Positions 1 through 6,604 of a stretch of 17,223 nucleotides of DNA are shown one piece after another; the stretch's first letter is position 1, and each line of letters begins with the position of its first letter. The notes under the pieces were generated by a model. That model was not told where the DNA came from. It saw nothing but the letters and a program-made list of their open reading frames with translations, and did no database searches. A program made the translations under genes and the position numbers. The stretch comes from Gammaproteobacteria bacterium (GTDB lineage Bacteria; Pseudomonadota; Gammaproteobacteria; UBA9214), in NCBI GenBank assembly GCA_029864225.1, contig JAOTTU010000027.1:1-17223 (forward strand), read 5' to 3'.

Positions 1-61
1 CTGCTGGAATTTCATCCGAAGGCGGTGCTGCCGGCCCCACTGAGCAACCGGGCGCAGCCTG

Positions 62-697
62 TCAGTAGGAGCTGTTACGCCTGAGCTGGTCAAGCTGCGC
101 CCGCTGATCCTGCAGCTCATGCTCCAGGGCACTGATCTCGGCTTCCACGTCGGCGATCTCTGGCTCAAGCTCATGGATCTGGTACAGCAGCAGCACGCGT
201 TGCTCGCTCCGGATCCCGTCCATGACCAGTTCTGACAGTTTGTGTTCCCGCTCATGTTCCAGTGACTGCAGGAGCTGGCGTTGCTTTTTAACAAGCGCAT
301 GCGTCCTGTTGACCTCGGAGCTTGCCAGATAGACATCCCTGCCGGCCTCATAGGCCGCACGCAAATCGACTTCCGTGGTGGACGAACACACCACCGGGTA
401 GCCCTTGCCGGACTCGCCCAGGCGGTAGCCATTATCAGGCCGGCAATATTCCAGCAGGCCCTCCATCCGGCCGGCCTGGTACGCAGCAAGGTCCGGCACA
501 ACCGCGTGTTTGGCGCAGTCCTCGCGGTAACTGCCCACCATGGAGGCGGATTTCCCGGCCACGCCATCCTGGTAACCGATCAGGCGCCAGTCCGCTACCA
601 GGCATTCCTCCTTGTTGAGGGTCGCGCAGCCCTGCAGGACTGCCGTAATCATCAGTGCGGCGCATAACAGTGGCAGCCGTTTTTCAATTAATGTCAT
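62..697 (-). CDS. DUF2799-family outer-membrane or periplasmic lipoprotein
   Basis: This encodes a 211-residue exported lipoprotein of unknown function. Residues 1-23 form a signal peptide (charged start, then the hydrophobic LPLLCAALMITAVLQG) ending in a lipobox, LQGC, with C24 as the acylated cysteine. The following region has the DUF2799 look: a short Cys-containing stretch, then ADWRLIGYQDGVAG near residues 34-47, then repeated Y-x-x-G-R segments (YQAGRMEG, YEAGRDV). Residues about 130-205 are rich in Glu, Leu, Gln and Arg in heptad-like spacing and probably form a coiled coil. ATG at 697 is preferred to the TTG one codon upstream at 700. No strong Shine-Dalgarno sequence is visible (GAGAG lies rather far upstream). 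The family has no established biochemical role; envelope location is inferred from the lipobox. It is divergent from the gene at 1031. Confidence 0.85.
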   Translation of the reverse strand: MTLIEKRLPLLCAALMITAVLQGCATLNKEECLVADWRLIGYQDGVAGKSASMVGSYREDCAKHAVVPDLAAYQAGRMEGLLEYCRPDNGYRLGESGKGYPVVCSSTTEVDLRAAYEAGRDVYLASSEVNRTHALVKKQRQLLQSLEHEREHKLSELVMDGIRSEQRVLLLYQIHELEPEIADVEAEISALEHELQDQRAQLDQLRRNSSY

Positions 698-1030
698 CAA
701 GTTGGTTTCACTCTCGAGTTGATGTGTGGTTCAGTCGACAGTGCCGACTCATTAATTAACGACCGAAGACGGCATTTCCTGATGCTTCAACAGGATCGGC
801 ACAAGGCGCGCCTGCCACGGCAGGCCGTTAACGTGACCTGGCGCACACAGCGCATGGTTGCGTATCCCGCCACCGCTGCGCATCCCGAGCCGGTTCACCT
901 GCACAGTCGCATGCTAGAATCCAGACATCCATTCGAAAAAACACGCCCCGGCAGCGCTGCCACACGCTGCGCGCACACCGCGCCCCGGTGAACTTCACCC
1001 CTGCCGTGCGGCCCCCCACTGCATGCCCAC
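698..1030. other. Divergent intergenic region, no gene seen
   Basis: This 333-bp stretch separates two divergent genes and should hold both promoters. The best plus-strand candidate is TTCACC (894-899), a 15-bp spacer and TAGAAT (915-920), which is a weak match with a short spacer. An AT-rich patch, TTAATTAA, at about 752-759 is the only sharp drop in GC. Short open frames here have codon use unlike the neighbours and no start signals, so I do not call a gene. Confidence 0.5.
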
Positions 1031-2035
1031 ATGAGCCAGCAAGACCTGTCCCGATTCGATGCCTTCACGGCGCCCGCTGCCCGCACGCGACTCGGCCTGG
1101 CACTGCTGCTGTGCTGCCTGGCCCTGCCCCCGGCCGCGGCGCGCCAGGCAGATAGCGGGAATCCACCAGCGGCCTCCCGGCTCAGTCAGCTCGCCATGGC
1201 CCTCGGCGACGCACCAGAACCCCTGCGGGCGGATTTTGCCGTGATCGCCATTGCGCAAATGGCCGAGGCTCATCGGGCCGAGGCGGAACGTGCCCGCCTT
1301 GAGGCAGCGCAACTCTCCCGGGAACGCGACCCGACCCGCTGGGCCGGGGCCGTAGACGCCTATGCCGCGGAGCTGCTGGCCATTGCCAGTCAGGTCACAG
1401 CGCAGTCATCGCTGGCCATCAGGATCGGGGCCGCGAACAACGTCTACCTGATCATCGATGGCACCCCGGTCATTGTGAACGGCCCCCTGGCCGCACAGCA
1501 GGCGGCCTTCGAACAGCAGATCATCGAGCGCTTCTGCGGCCTGTATCTATGCGACGAACTGCTCGCCGGGTACCAGGCCCCGTTATCGGCGTCGCGGCCT
1601 GATAAATCGGAAACGCAATGGAGCTTCAGCCAGCACGCGGGCCCGGCGTGCAGCACCGCTGACGGCCTGGAGTTCCAGTTTCAGGACATGGAGAATCTTC
1701 GCGGCTACCGGGAGGCCTGTGCGCGGATCGTGGCCGAGCTGGACACGCTCGTCAGGGGGATTTCCCGCAGCCGCTCGAGTGGCATCCGGGTGGACTGGAA
1801 CAGCCTCGCCATCCAAACCCTGCCGGGTAGCGAGCGCCACGAGGTCACGCTGAATACCGCCGGCGCAGTGATCCTCGCCCCGCTACCGGGCCTGGCCACG
1901 ACACCGCGGCTGTTCGCGCTGCTGCGCCCGTGGATCGCTGCCAGGGTGAGCGGCAAAAGTTACCGGCTGGTGGTGATAAACGCCAATCGGCAGCTGGCCC
2001 CGCTGCTCAAGCTAGGTCCAGATGGCTGGGATTGA
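1031..2035 (+). CDS. Hypothetical exported protein, no recognised domain
   Basis: This encodes a 334-residue protein that I do not recognise. Residues 19-38 form a hydrophobic stretch (RLGLALLLCCLALPPAAA) ending in small residues, which fits a Sec signal peptide with cleavage near residue 38 after a long 20-residue N-region. Residues 75-120 are Ala/Glu/Arg-rich and probably helical. Around 130-180 is a more ordered segment with NNVYLIIDGTPVIVNGP, then FCGLYLCDEL containing two cysteines (C169 and C174). Residues 258-320 look like an alpha/beta region. G/C-rich third positions across the whole frame support it as a real gene. The ATG at 1031 has no clear Shine-Dalgarno sequence and no better in-frame start precedes the signal peptide. 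It stands alone, divergent from the lipoprotein gene. A periplasmic location is inferred; function is unknown. Confidence 0.7.
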   Translation: MSQQDLSRFDAFTAPAARTRLGLALLLCCLALPPAAARQADSGNPPAASRLSQLAMALGDAPEPLRADFAVIAIAQMAEAHRAEAERARLEAAQLSRERDPTRWAGAVDAYAAELLAIASQVTAQSSLAIRIGAANNVYLIIDGTPVIVNGPLAAQQAAFEQQIIERFCGLYLCDELLAGYQAPLSASRPDKSETQWSFSQHAGPACSTADGLEFQFQDMENLRGYREACARIVAELDTLVRGISRSRSSGIRVDWNSLAIQTLPGSERHEVTLNTAGAVILAPLPGLATTPRLFALLRPWIAARVSGKSYRLVVINANRQLAPLLKLGPDGWD

Positions 2036-2219
2036 CACCGGCTTGCAGGTCATGTCGGATTACGCTGGCGCCAATTCGACTTACGGACTAATCCGGTTTC
2101 ACCGCGGAGACACGGAGAGTGCAGAGAACGGCGAAATCTTCACAAAGAACTTCATATCGAAGCTGCAGAATGTATAGGTTGGGGCAGGCGCTGTGTACCC
2201 AACACCCAAACAAATCACC

Positions 2220-2263
2220 GCAAAGGCGCAAAGGACGCAAAGGACGCAAAGGACGCAAAGGAC
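2220..2263. repeat. 9-bp tandem repeat (GCAAAGGAC)n
   Basis: Four perfect copies of GCAAAGGAC run head to tail at 2228-2236, 2237-2245, 2246-2254 and 2255-2263. They are preceded by a shortened copy, GCAAAGGC, at 2220-2227. The array lies outside any gene, is purine-rich on the plus strand, and could vary in copy number by slippage. Confidence 0.9.
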
Positions 2264-2275
2264 AAAATTAATGCC

Positions 2276-2330
2276 AAGTGGGGTCTGATTACCTCATCTT
2301 TTGTCATTCCGGCGCAAGCCGGAATCCAGC
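2276..2330 (+). repeat. Dispersed repeat with GNRA-type hairpin (copy 1)
   Basis: The segment starts AAGTGGGG, continues through CTCATCTTTTGTC, and then forms a perfect 8-bp stem: ATTCCGGC (2306-2313), loop GCAA, GCCGGAAT (2318-2325). The same arrangement recurs at 15342-15394 (loop GTAA). The hairpin and its CTCATCTTT flank recur in reverse orientation near 13075-13120. This copy has no inverted partner on its right, so it is a half-element relative to the two 89-bp copies. Confidence 0.8.
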
Positions 2331-2353
2331 CTACGGCGGCCGATGATGTTGCC

Positions 2354-3424
2354 CTAGAAATCGAGGCCCAGCGGGTTGTGCGGGTCCACGCCCTCCATGA
2401 ACGGCAGTTTCCGGTCCTGGTGGGTCAGCTGGTAAACCTGTCCGATCCAGTTACCCACGATGCCCTCGGCGGTGTCGTGCCAGGTGTTGTCGAGACGCGC
2501 AGCAACCAGCGCCTCCGGAAACTCCGGTGGTTCCACACCCGGGTCCCTGGCCTGCTCCAGGCGCTGACGGTAATCGTCGAGGATGGCGCGCTCCCGGGGC
2601 TTGAGGTAATTCTCCGGAAACGGCGGATAATCCGCACGCTCACCGGCGACAAAGCGCCGCACCTCGCGCTTGTATTCCTTGAGCAGGGAGACCGTGTCGT
2701 ACTCCGGATGTCCCTGTAAGTAGACGACGCGCAGCCCGTCCGCGCTCACCGCCAGGTGCACCCCGGCCGCCTCGCTCTCGACCAGGACGTGCAGTCCGGC
2801 CGCCTCGAACTGCGCACGGCTGATCTCATTGAAGCGCGAATGGGGTACGTCGAACACCGTGTTGACATCGTTCACCAGGGGATGGTGCGAGCGTTCCACC
2901 CGGTGCGGGAACACCCCCCAGCGCTTGGCCGGCAGCGGCGTGCGTTTCTGGCCGTGATGAAACTGCATCACGGCATGGGTGGCAAGACAGGAACACAGCA
3001 CCGATGTAACGTTTTCCGTTGCCCAGTCGACCACCTCCCGCAACGGGTTCCAGAAGGACTCCTGGGAGAGATCGGCATGGGTGACGTTGGCGCCGGTGAT
3101 GATCAGCGCATCCAGCCCTTCCTCGCGGATCTTCTCGACCGGCTCGTAGTACCGGTCAATGTGCGCCCGGGCCTGTGCGCCCCGCGGCAGTTCCTTGAGG
3201 GTAAAGGGGTGCATGTAGAACTGTGCGATCGGGTTGCTCTCCCCCACCAGCCGGTAGACCTGCCGTTCAGTGGCGGCGATGGCCGCATCCGGCATCATGT
3301 TCAGCAGGCCGATATGCAGCTCGCGGATGTACTGGTGCAGGGCGCGGTCCGGGTCCAGTATCGTCTGGCCCTCCTCGCGCAGGCGCTGGAATGTCGGCAG
3401 TTCGTTATGTGCAACAATCGGCAT
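2354..3424 (-). CDS. metA: MetA-type homoserine O-acyltransferase
   Basis: This enzyme activates homoserine by transferring a succinyl or acetyl group from CoA to its hydroxyl, the first committed step of methionine synthesis, in the cytoplasm. The 356-residue protein shows the MetA hallmarks: N-terminal LHIGLLNMMPDAA (36-48), catalytic nucleophile C146 in VLCSCLATHA, PHSRF (195-199), and the His-Glu pair H239/E241 in QGHPEYD. It is about 45 residues longer than E. coli MetA, with the extra sequence mostly C-terminal. The acyl-donor specificity position (E. coli Gly111, Glu in acetyl-CoA users) aligns with T115, so the donor cannot be assigned. A Shine-Dalgarno sequence, AGAGGGG, lies 6-7 nt before the ATG. 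It follows the P-loop gene by only 20 bp and is probably co-transcribed with it. MetA family membership is firm; succinyl versus acetyl is open. Confidence 0.93.
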   Translation of the reverse strand: MPIVAHNELPTFQRLREEGQTILDPDRALHQYIRELHIGLLNMMPDAAIAATERQVYRLVGESNPIAQFYMHPFTLKELPRGAQARAHIDRYYEPVEKIREEGLDALIITGANVTHADLSQESFWNPLREVVDWATENVTSVLCSCLATHAVMQFHHGQKRTPLPAKRWGVFPHRVERSHHPLVNDVNTVFDVPHSRFNEISRAQFEAAGLHVLVESEAAGVHLAVSADGLRVVYLQGHPEYDTVSLLKEYKREVRRFVAGERADYPPFPENYLKPRERAILDDYRQRLEQARDPGVEPPEFPEALVAARLDNTWHDTAEGIVGNWIGQVYQLTHQDRKLPFMEGVDPHNPLGLDF

Positions 3425-3444
3425 GCAGTTTCCCCTCTACCGGG

Positions 3445-4296
3445 CTAGCCCGCATTGCGGGCAATGGCGGTTTCCAGCAGGTCCAGAAAATCCTGCTCAT
3501 CACGCACTGCCCCCACCTCACGCGAGGTGACGGTATAGCCATGGGGCCCGGCAATGGCCTCGTAGCGTGGCACGCGCGAGTGGAACAGGTGCGGGAAAAC
3601 CCAGCGGGTAAAGTCGTTGGGGTCCATCTCCGCCGCGTATTCCAGCCCATTCAGCTGCAGGTACTCCTGCAACTGTTCCTCGAGAAAGGCCGGCCGGTAG
3701 TAGAGCGGCTTGGGGTCACTCTGGGCGCGCCGGATAAGGGCCTCCTCTTCCTCTGGTTCCGTCACCCGGATATAGAGGATCAGGGTGTGCCGGCCCAGCA
3801 GGTCGATCACTGCCGGCTCCTCCAGCTCGCACAGGCTCCCCCCCACATCATTGACGAAGTTCGGGTAGCCGTAGATCTCGTGTGCCTTGCGAATAAACCC
3901 GGGTACATCGTTCATGGCATCGATTTCGGCCTGACGGTACAGGGCCTGGCGCCGGGTGAATTCCCCCAGCGGCACCCCGCCCAGCTCGGGGTTGCCGAGC
4001 TGGCCGACAAAACTCAGCACCGGGCCCAGATCGGCCACCTTGATGTTGTTGCGGATATAGATCCAGTCGCGCCGCAGCAGGTCGTGCAGGAACGGGACCT
4101 GCATCGCCTGCTGCTTGATCAGGTCCAGGATCGGCTCATCCAGGTAGCGGGTACCGATGCGATAGTCACCCGAGTAGTGAAACCAGTTGTGCTGGCGCAG
4201 CAGCGTGGACAAATAGGTCTTGCCCACCCCCGACATACCCAGCAGGGTGACACTCTTGTGCTTCCAGGCACGAAACTCGTCGACGCTGAACTTCAT
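3445..4296 (-). CDS. Uncharacterised P-loop ATPase/kinase-like protein next to metA
   Basis: This encodes a 283-residue cytoplasmic protein with a classical Walker A motif, GMSGVGKT (residues 20-27), directly after a beta-strand (SVTLLG), as in small nucleoside- or shikimate-kinase-like P-loop folds. NFVNDVGGSLCEL (about 147-159) followed by the strand HTLILYIRV (170-178) is a plausible Walker B-side region. The motif VTEPEEEEALIRRAQSDPKPLYYRPAFLEE resembles an Arg-containing lid. No membrane segment or signal peptide is present. The ATG at 4296 has only a weak Shine-Dalgarno sequence (AGAGAG). It is the first gene of a likely two-gene operon with metA. I do not know its substrate; a link with methionine metabolism is suggested only by position. 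Confidence 0.85.
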   Translation of the reverse strand: MKFSVDEFRAWKHKSVTLLGMSGVGKTYLSTLLRQHNWFHYSGDYRIGTRYLDEPILDLIKQQAMQVPFLHDLLRRDWIYIRNNIKVADLGPVLSFVGQLGNPELGGVPLGEFTRRQALYRQAEIDAMNDVPGFIRKAHEIYGYPNFVNDVGGSLCELEEPAVIDLLGRHTLILYIRVTEPEEEEALIRRAQSDPKPLYYRPAFLEEQLQEYLQLNGLEYAAEMDPNDFTRWVFPHLFHSRVPRYEAIAGPHGYTVTSREVGAVRDEQDFLDLLETAIARNAG

Positions 4297-4510
4297 GATG
4301 CTGGCTCTCTGGCAGATAGATAAGCCGGAAGTTTAACCCGAAAGCCACACCGGAATCGAAGAATCAACGGCCGGCTGCCCACACCGAAAATAGATTCAGC
4401 ACAGCCCGATATGAATTTTGCTAATCCAGCGGCCAATCTGTACGCTTCACCCGGAGCCGCTGCAGTAACAGCGGGCCTGAACTCGTCATTTGTGACCGGG
4501 GGCCAGAACC

Positions 4511-5122
4511 TTGAAATCCATTAGCAGAACATTCCTGACCGGGCTGGTGACCATCCTGCCGGTCACGCTCACGCTCTACCTGCTCTACTGGCTGGCGATC
4601 TCGATGGAATCGGTACTGGGCAGCGCGATCCGCCAGGTACTGCCGGAGGGCATGTACTGGCCGGGCATGGGCGTGATCGCCGGCATGATTGTGGTGTTCC
4701 TGGTGGGCCTGCTGATGCACGCGTATATCGTGCGCTGGCTGTTCGCCAAGGGGGAAGCGGTGTTCTATCACCTGCCGCTGATCAACTCGGTCTACCGGGC
4801 GATGCGCGACTTCTTCGATTTCATTTCCCCGAGCAAGAAAAAGGAATTCAAGCAGGTGGTGGCGGTCAGCATCGGCAGTGCAGGCATGCAGGTCATCGGC
4901 TTCGTCACCCAGGCGTCACCGGAGCGCCTGCCGAAGAGCATCCGTGATAACGACAGCATCCTGGTCTACCTGCCGTTGAGCTACATGATCGGCGGCTACA
5001 CGGTACTGCTGCCGCGCAGCGCCGTGCGCCCCCTGGACATGAGCATGGAGGAAGCCATGCGTTTTACCCTGACCGCAGGGGTGACCGGCACCCACTCTGC
5101 CCCTGAGGGACGACCACAATGA
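4511..5122 (+). CDS. DUF502-family inner-membrane protein
   Basis: This encodes a 203-residue membrane protein of unknown function. Two transmembrane segments are clear, about residues 9-31 (LTGLVTILPVTLTLYLLYWLAI) and 54-76 (GVIAGMIVVFLVGLLMHAYIV). After them comes the conserved block HLPLINSVYRAMRDFFDFISP (87-107), typical of DUF502 proteins, and then a soluble beta-rich domain (VVAVSIGSAGMQVIGFVT, then DSILVYLPLSYMIGGYTVLLP). The family is widespread in Proteobacteria, with homologues in plants, and has no settled biochemical role. The start is TTG at 4511: the family-typical N-terminus begins with KSISRTFLTGL, and a GTG at 4492 is out of frame. The 3' end overlaps the next gene by 4 bp (ATGA), which implies translational coupling. 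Confidence 0.9.
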   Translation: MKSISRTFLTGLVTILPVTLTLYLLYWLAISMESVLGSAIRQVLPEGMYWPGMGVIAGMIVVFLVGLLMHAYIVRWLFAKGEAVFYHLPLINSVYRAMRDFFDFISPSKKKEFKQVVAVSIGSAGMQVIGFVTQASPERLPKSIRDNDSILVYLPLSYMIGGYTVLLPRSAVRPLDMSMEEAMRFTLTAGVTGTHSAPEGRPQ

Positions 5123-5340
5123 AATGGCTGGACCGAATTCCCCTTGTCGTACTGCTGCCGGTAGCGGTGCTTCTGGCCCTCGCACCGTTCCTGCCGGAAC
5201 CCCACCTGTGGGAAAAGCTCAAGATGCTGGCAGACGGGACCCTGACGAGGCCCATCGATATATTCGACCTGCTGCTGCACGGCACGCCGCTGGCCCTGCT
5301 GGTGCTCAAGCTGTTGGCCAGCGATCACATACAGCACTGA
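5119..5340 (+). CDS. Small two-TM membrane protein coupled to DUF502 gene
   Basis: This encodes a 73-residue protein with two predicted transmembrane helices, about residues 7-26 (IPLVVLLPVAVLLALAPFLP) and 51-67 (LLLHGTPLALLVLKLLA). A short amphipathic linker between them contains EKLKMLADGTLTRPIDIFD. Similar small proteins are sometimes labelled as RND transporter in databases, but 73 residues cannot be an RND pump, so that name should not be used for function. Its ATG overlaps the TGA of the DUF502 gene (ATGA at 5119-5122), so both are almost certainly translated from one mRNA. A shared membrane complex is a reasonable inference. Confidence 0.8.
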   Translation: MKWLDRIPLVVLLPVAVLLALAPFLPEPHLWEKLKMLADGTLTRPIDIFDLLLHGTPLALLVLKLLASDHIQH

Positions 5341-5420
5341 TTCAGCGTCGCTTTACAAGGGGTGCGGCTCGAGTCAAGTGCAACGACCCGACAGGGCTGT
5401 GGTTGCGCACAACTGGCGCG

Positions 5421-6293
5421 CTATTCCGCCAGCAGCCGCTGGCGTATGTCTTCGAATTCCGCCAGTTTCTTCGCATCGACCACCGGGTAGCTCAGATCCA
5501 GCGATTCCAGGGTCGAGACCAGGATGTCAGCCACACACAGCCGCATGTAGGACTTGTTGTCAGCCGGTATCGCATACCAGGGTGCCCAGGGGCGCGAGGT
5601 CTCGGCCAACGCTGCTTCAAAGGCCGCCATGTACTCGTCCCAGAAGGCCCTTTCCCGGATATCACTGATCGAGAACTTCCAGTTCTTGTCCTTATCCTCG
5701 AGTCGCGCCAGGAAGCGCTGCTGCTGTTCCTCGCGCGACACGTTCAGCCAGAACTTCAGCACCACGGTGCCGTTACGCGCCAGGTGCTGCTCGTGCTCGC
5801 GGATGGACGCGTAACGGTCTTGCCAGACCGTCTCGAGATCGACGTCCGCCGGGAGTTTCTGGCTGCTGAGGTAGTGGGGGTGCACCCGCACCACCAGCAC
5901 CTCCTCGTAGTAACTGCGATTGAAAATACCGATACGCCCGCGCTCGGGAAGGCGGCGGCTGGTACGCCAGAGAAAGTCGTGATCGAGTTCTTCAGGCGTC
6001 GGTTGCTTGAAGGAAAACACCTGGCAACCGGCGGGATTGACGCCGTTGAGTATGGCCCGGATGGTTCCGTCCTTGCCGGCCGCGTCCATGCCCTGAAACA
6101 CCAGCAGCAGGGAATGGCGATCATGCGCATAGAAAATACGCTGCAGTTCATCGATCCGGCTGACCAGCTTCGAGAGCTGGCGTTTCATCTCCTTTTTGCC
6201 GGGCTCGTTCTCAGGCGGCCGGGTTGGCGCGTCTGTCCATTTGAATTCGCCGTTGAGTGGCACGAGATAGGGACTCGCGGGTGCTTCAAACAT
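5421..6293 (-). CDS. ppk2: PPK2-family polyphosphate:nucleotide phosphotransferase (class III-like)
   Basis: This 290-residue cytoplasmic enzyme of the PPK2 family uses polyphosphate as phosphoryl donor to nucleotides. Walker A is GMDAAGKDG (68-76). The catalytic segment is RIGIFNRSYYEEVLVVRVH (120-138), and the lid region contains REEQQQRFLARLEDKDKNW (187-205). GMDAAGKDG with NRSYYEEVLVVRVH resembles class III PPK2 enzymes, which phosphorylate AMP and ADP, rather than the GRDAAGKGG type of class I. The substrate call is therefore from motif resemblance. The start at 6293 is chosen because GACGAGG lies 7 nt upstream and the protein then begins MFEAPASPYLVPL; an upstream in-frame ATG at 6380 would add 29 residues of poor character. 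It is divergent from the redox operon and convergent with the small membrane protein gene. Confidence 0.93.
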   Translation of the reverse strand: MFEAPASPYLVPLNGEFKWTDAPTRPPENEPGKKEMKRQLSKLVSRIDELQRIFYAHDRHSLLLVFQGMDAAGKDGTIRAILNGVNPAGCQVFSFKQPTPEELDHDFLWRTSRRLPERGRIGIFNRSYYEEVLVVRVHPHYLSSQKLPADVDLETVWQDRYASIREHEQHLARNGTVVLKFWLNVSREEQQQRFLARLEDKDKNWKFSISDIRERAFWDEYMAAFEAALAETSRPWAPWYAIPADNKSYMRLCVADILVSTLESLDLSYPVVDAKKLAEFEDIRQRLLAE

Positions 6294-6413
6294 GGCATTA
6301 CCTCGTCGTGAGAATGTCCGGGAAGAAAACCGCAGGCACGGCCCGGGCAGAATCATATCCCAACCACGGCCGGCACGCATGGCGAAATTGCTCGGCCAGC
6401 AGTTTGCACTCCC

Positions 6414-6441
6414 TTGAAGCGCTGCGCACTGCTGTTTAAGA
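6414..6441 (+). promoter_or_regulatory. Possible sigma-70-like promoter for redox operon
   Basis: TTGAAG (6414-6419), a 16-bp spacer and TAAGAT (6436-6441) match four of six bases in each consensus box. The site lies about 165 bp upstream of the first start codon. This is pattern matching only, and other arrangements (a TGCTATGGT extended -10 at 6442-6450) are possible. Confidence 0.25.
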
Positions 6442-6451
6442 TGCTATGGTC

Positions 6452-6471
6452 GTGCATCAGCAACGATGCAC
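6452..6471. promoter_or_regulatory. Perfect 7-bp inverted repeat, operator-like
   Basis: GTGCATC (6452-6458), spacer AGCAAC, GATGCAC (6465-6471) is a perfect dyad just downstream of the proposed -10. It could be an operator for a dimeric regulator or a leader hairpin. No T-run follows, so it is not a typical terminator. The regulator is unknown. Confidence 0.4.
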
Positions 6472-6604
6472 AGGTTTGCCGGCCCGGCCGGCCCGGCCTG
6501 ATGACCCGGCCTGGGCCTCGCCCCGGCCATAGGCTTGTGCACGCATCGCATGGCGCTGTCACTTGCCACACTACTGTTGCCAGTCACCAGGAGAGATGCC
6601 TGAC

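Larger units (their letters stand above)
2036..2353. other. Gene-free convergent region with short repeats
   Basis: This is a 318-bp stretch between the 3' ends of the exported orphan (plus) and metA (minus). It holds three kinds of repeat material: ACCGCGGAGACACGGAGAG at about 2100-2118, a 9-bp tandem array at 2220-2263, and a hairpin repeat at 2276-2330. No open frame has convincing codon use or a start signal. No hairpin followed by a T-run, as expected of an intrinsic terminator, was found on either strand, although the 8-bp stem at 2306-2325 could slow convergent transcription. Confidence 0.6.
6294..6604. other. Divergent regulatory region of PPK2 and redox operon
   Basis: This 311-bp region between two divergent genes contains no convincing gene. 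On the plus strand it holds a possible promoter (6414-6441), a perfect inverted repeat (6452-6471), then a very GC-rich tract with overlapping GGCCCGGCC repeats (about 6480-6535), and the Shine-Dalgarno sequence of the redox operon at 6589-6593. Confidence 0.6.

Noticed and set aside
1..84. Possible 3' end of a plus-strand gene (reads LLEFHPKAVLPAPLSNRAQ... to a TGA at 82-84)
   Set aside because: The codons have G/C-rich third positions, but the frame overlaps the lipoprotein gene by 23 bp and is too short to judge; another frame ends at 66-68. Left uncalled.
2306..2325. Hairpin as intrinsic terminator of metA
   Set aside because: The 8-bp stem is perfect, but no T-run follows on either strand and the same hairpin recurs elsewhere as a repeat.
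3223..4323. 366-residue plus-strand open frame opposite metA and the P-loop gene
   Set aside because: It spans parts of two real minus-strand genes with clear motifs, so it is a shadow frame.
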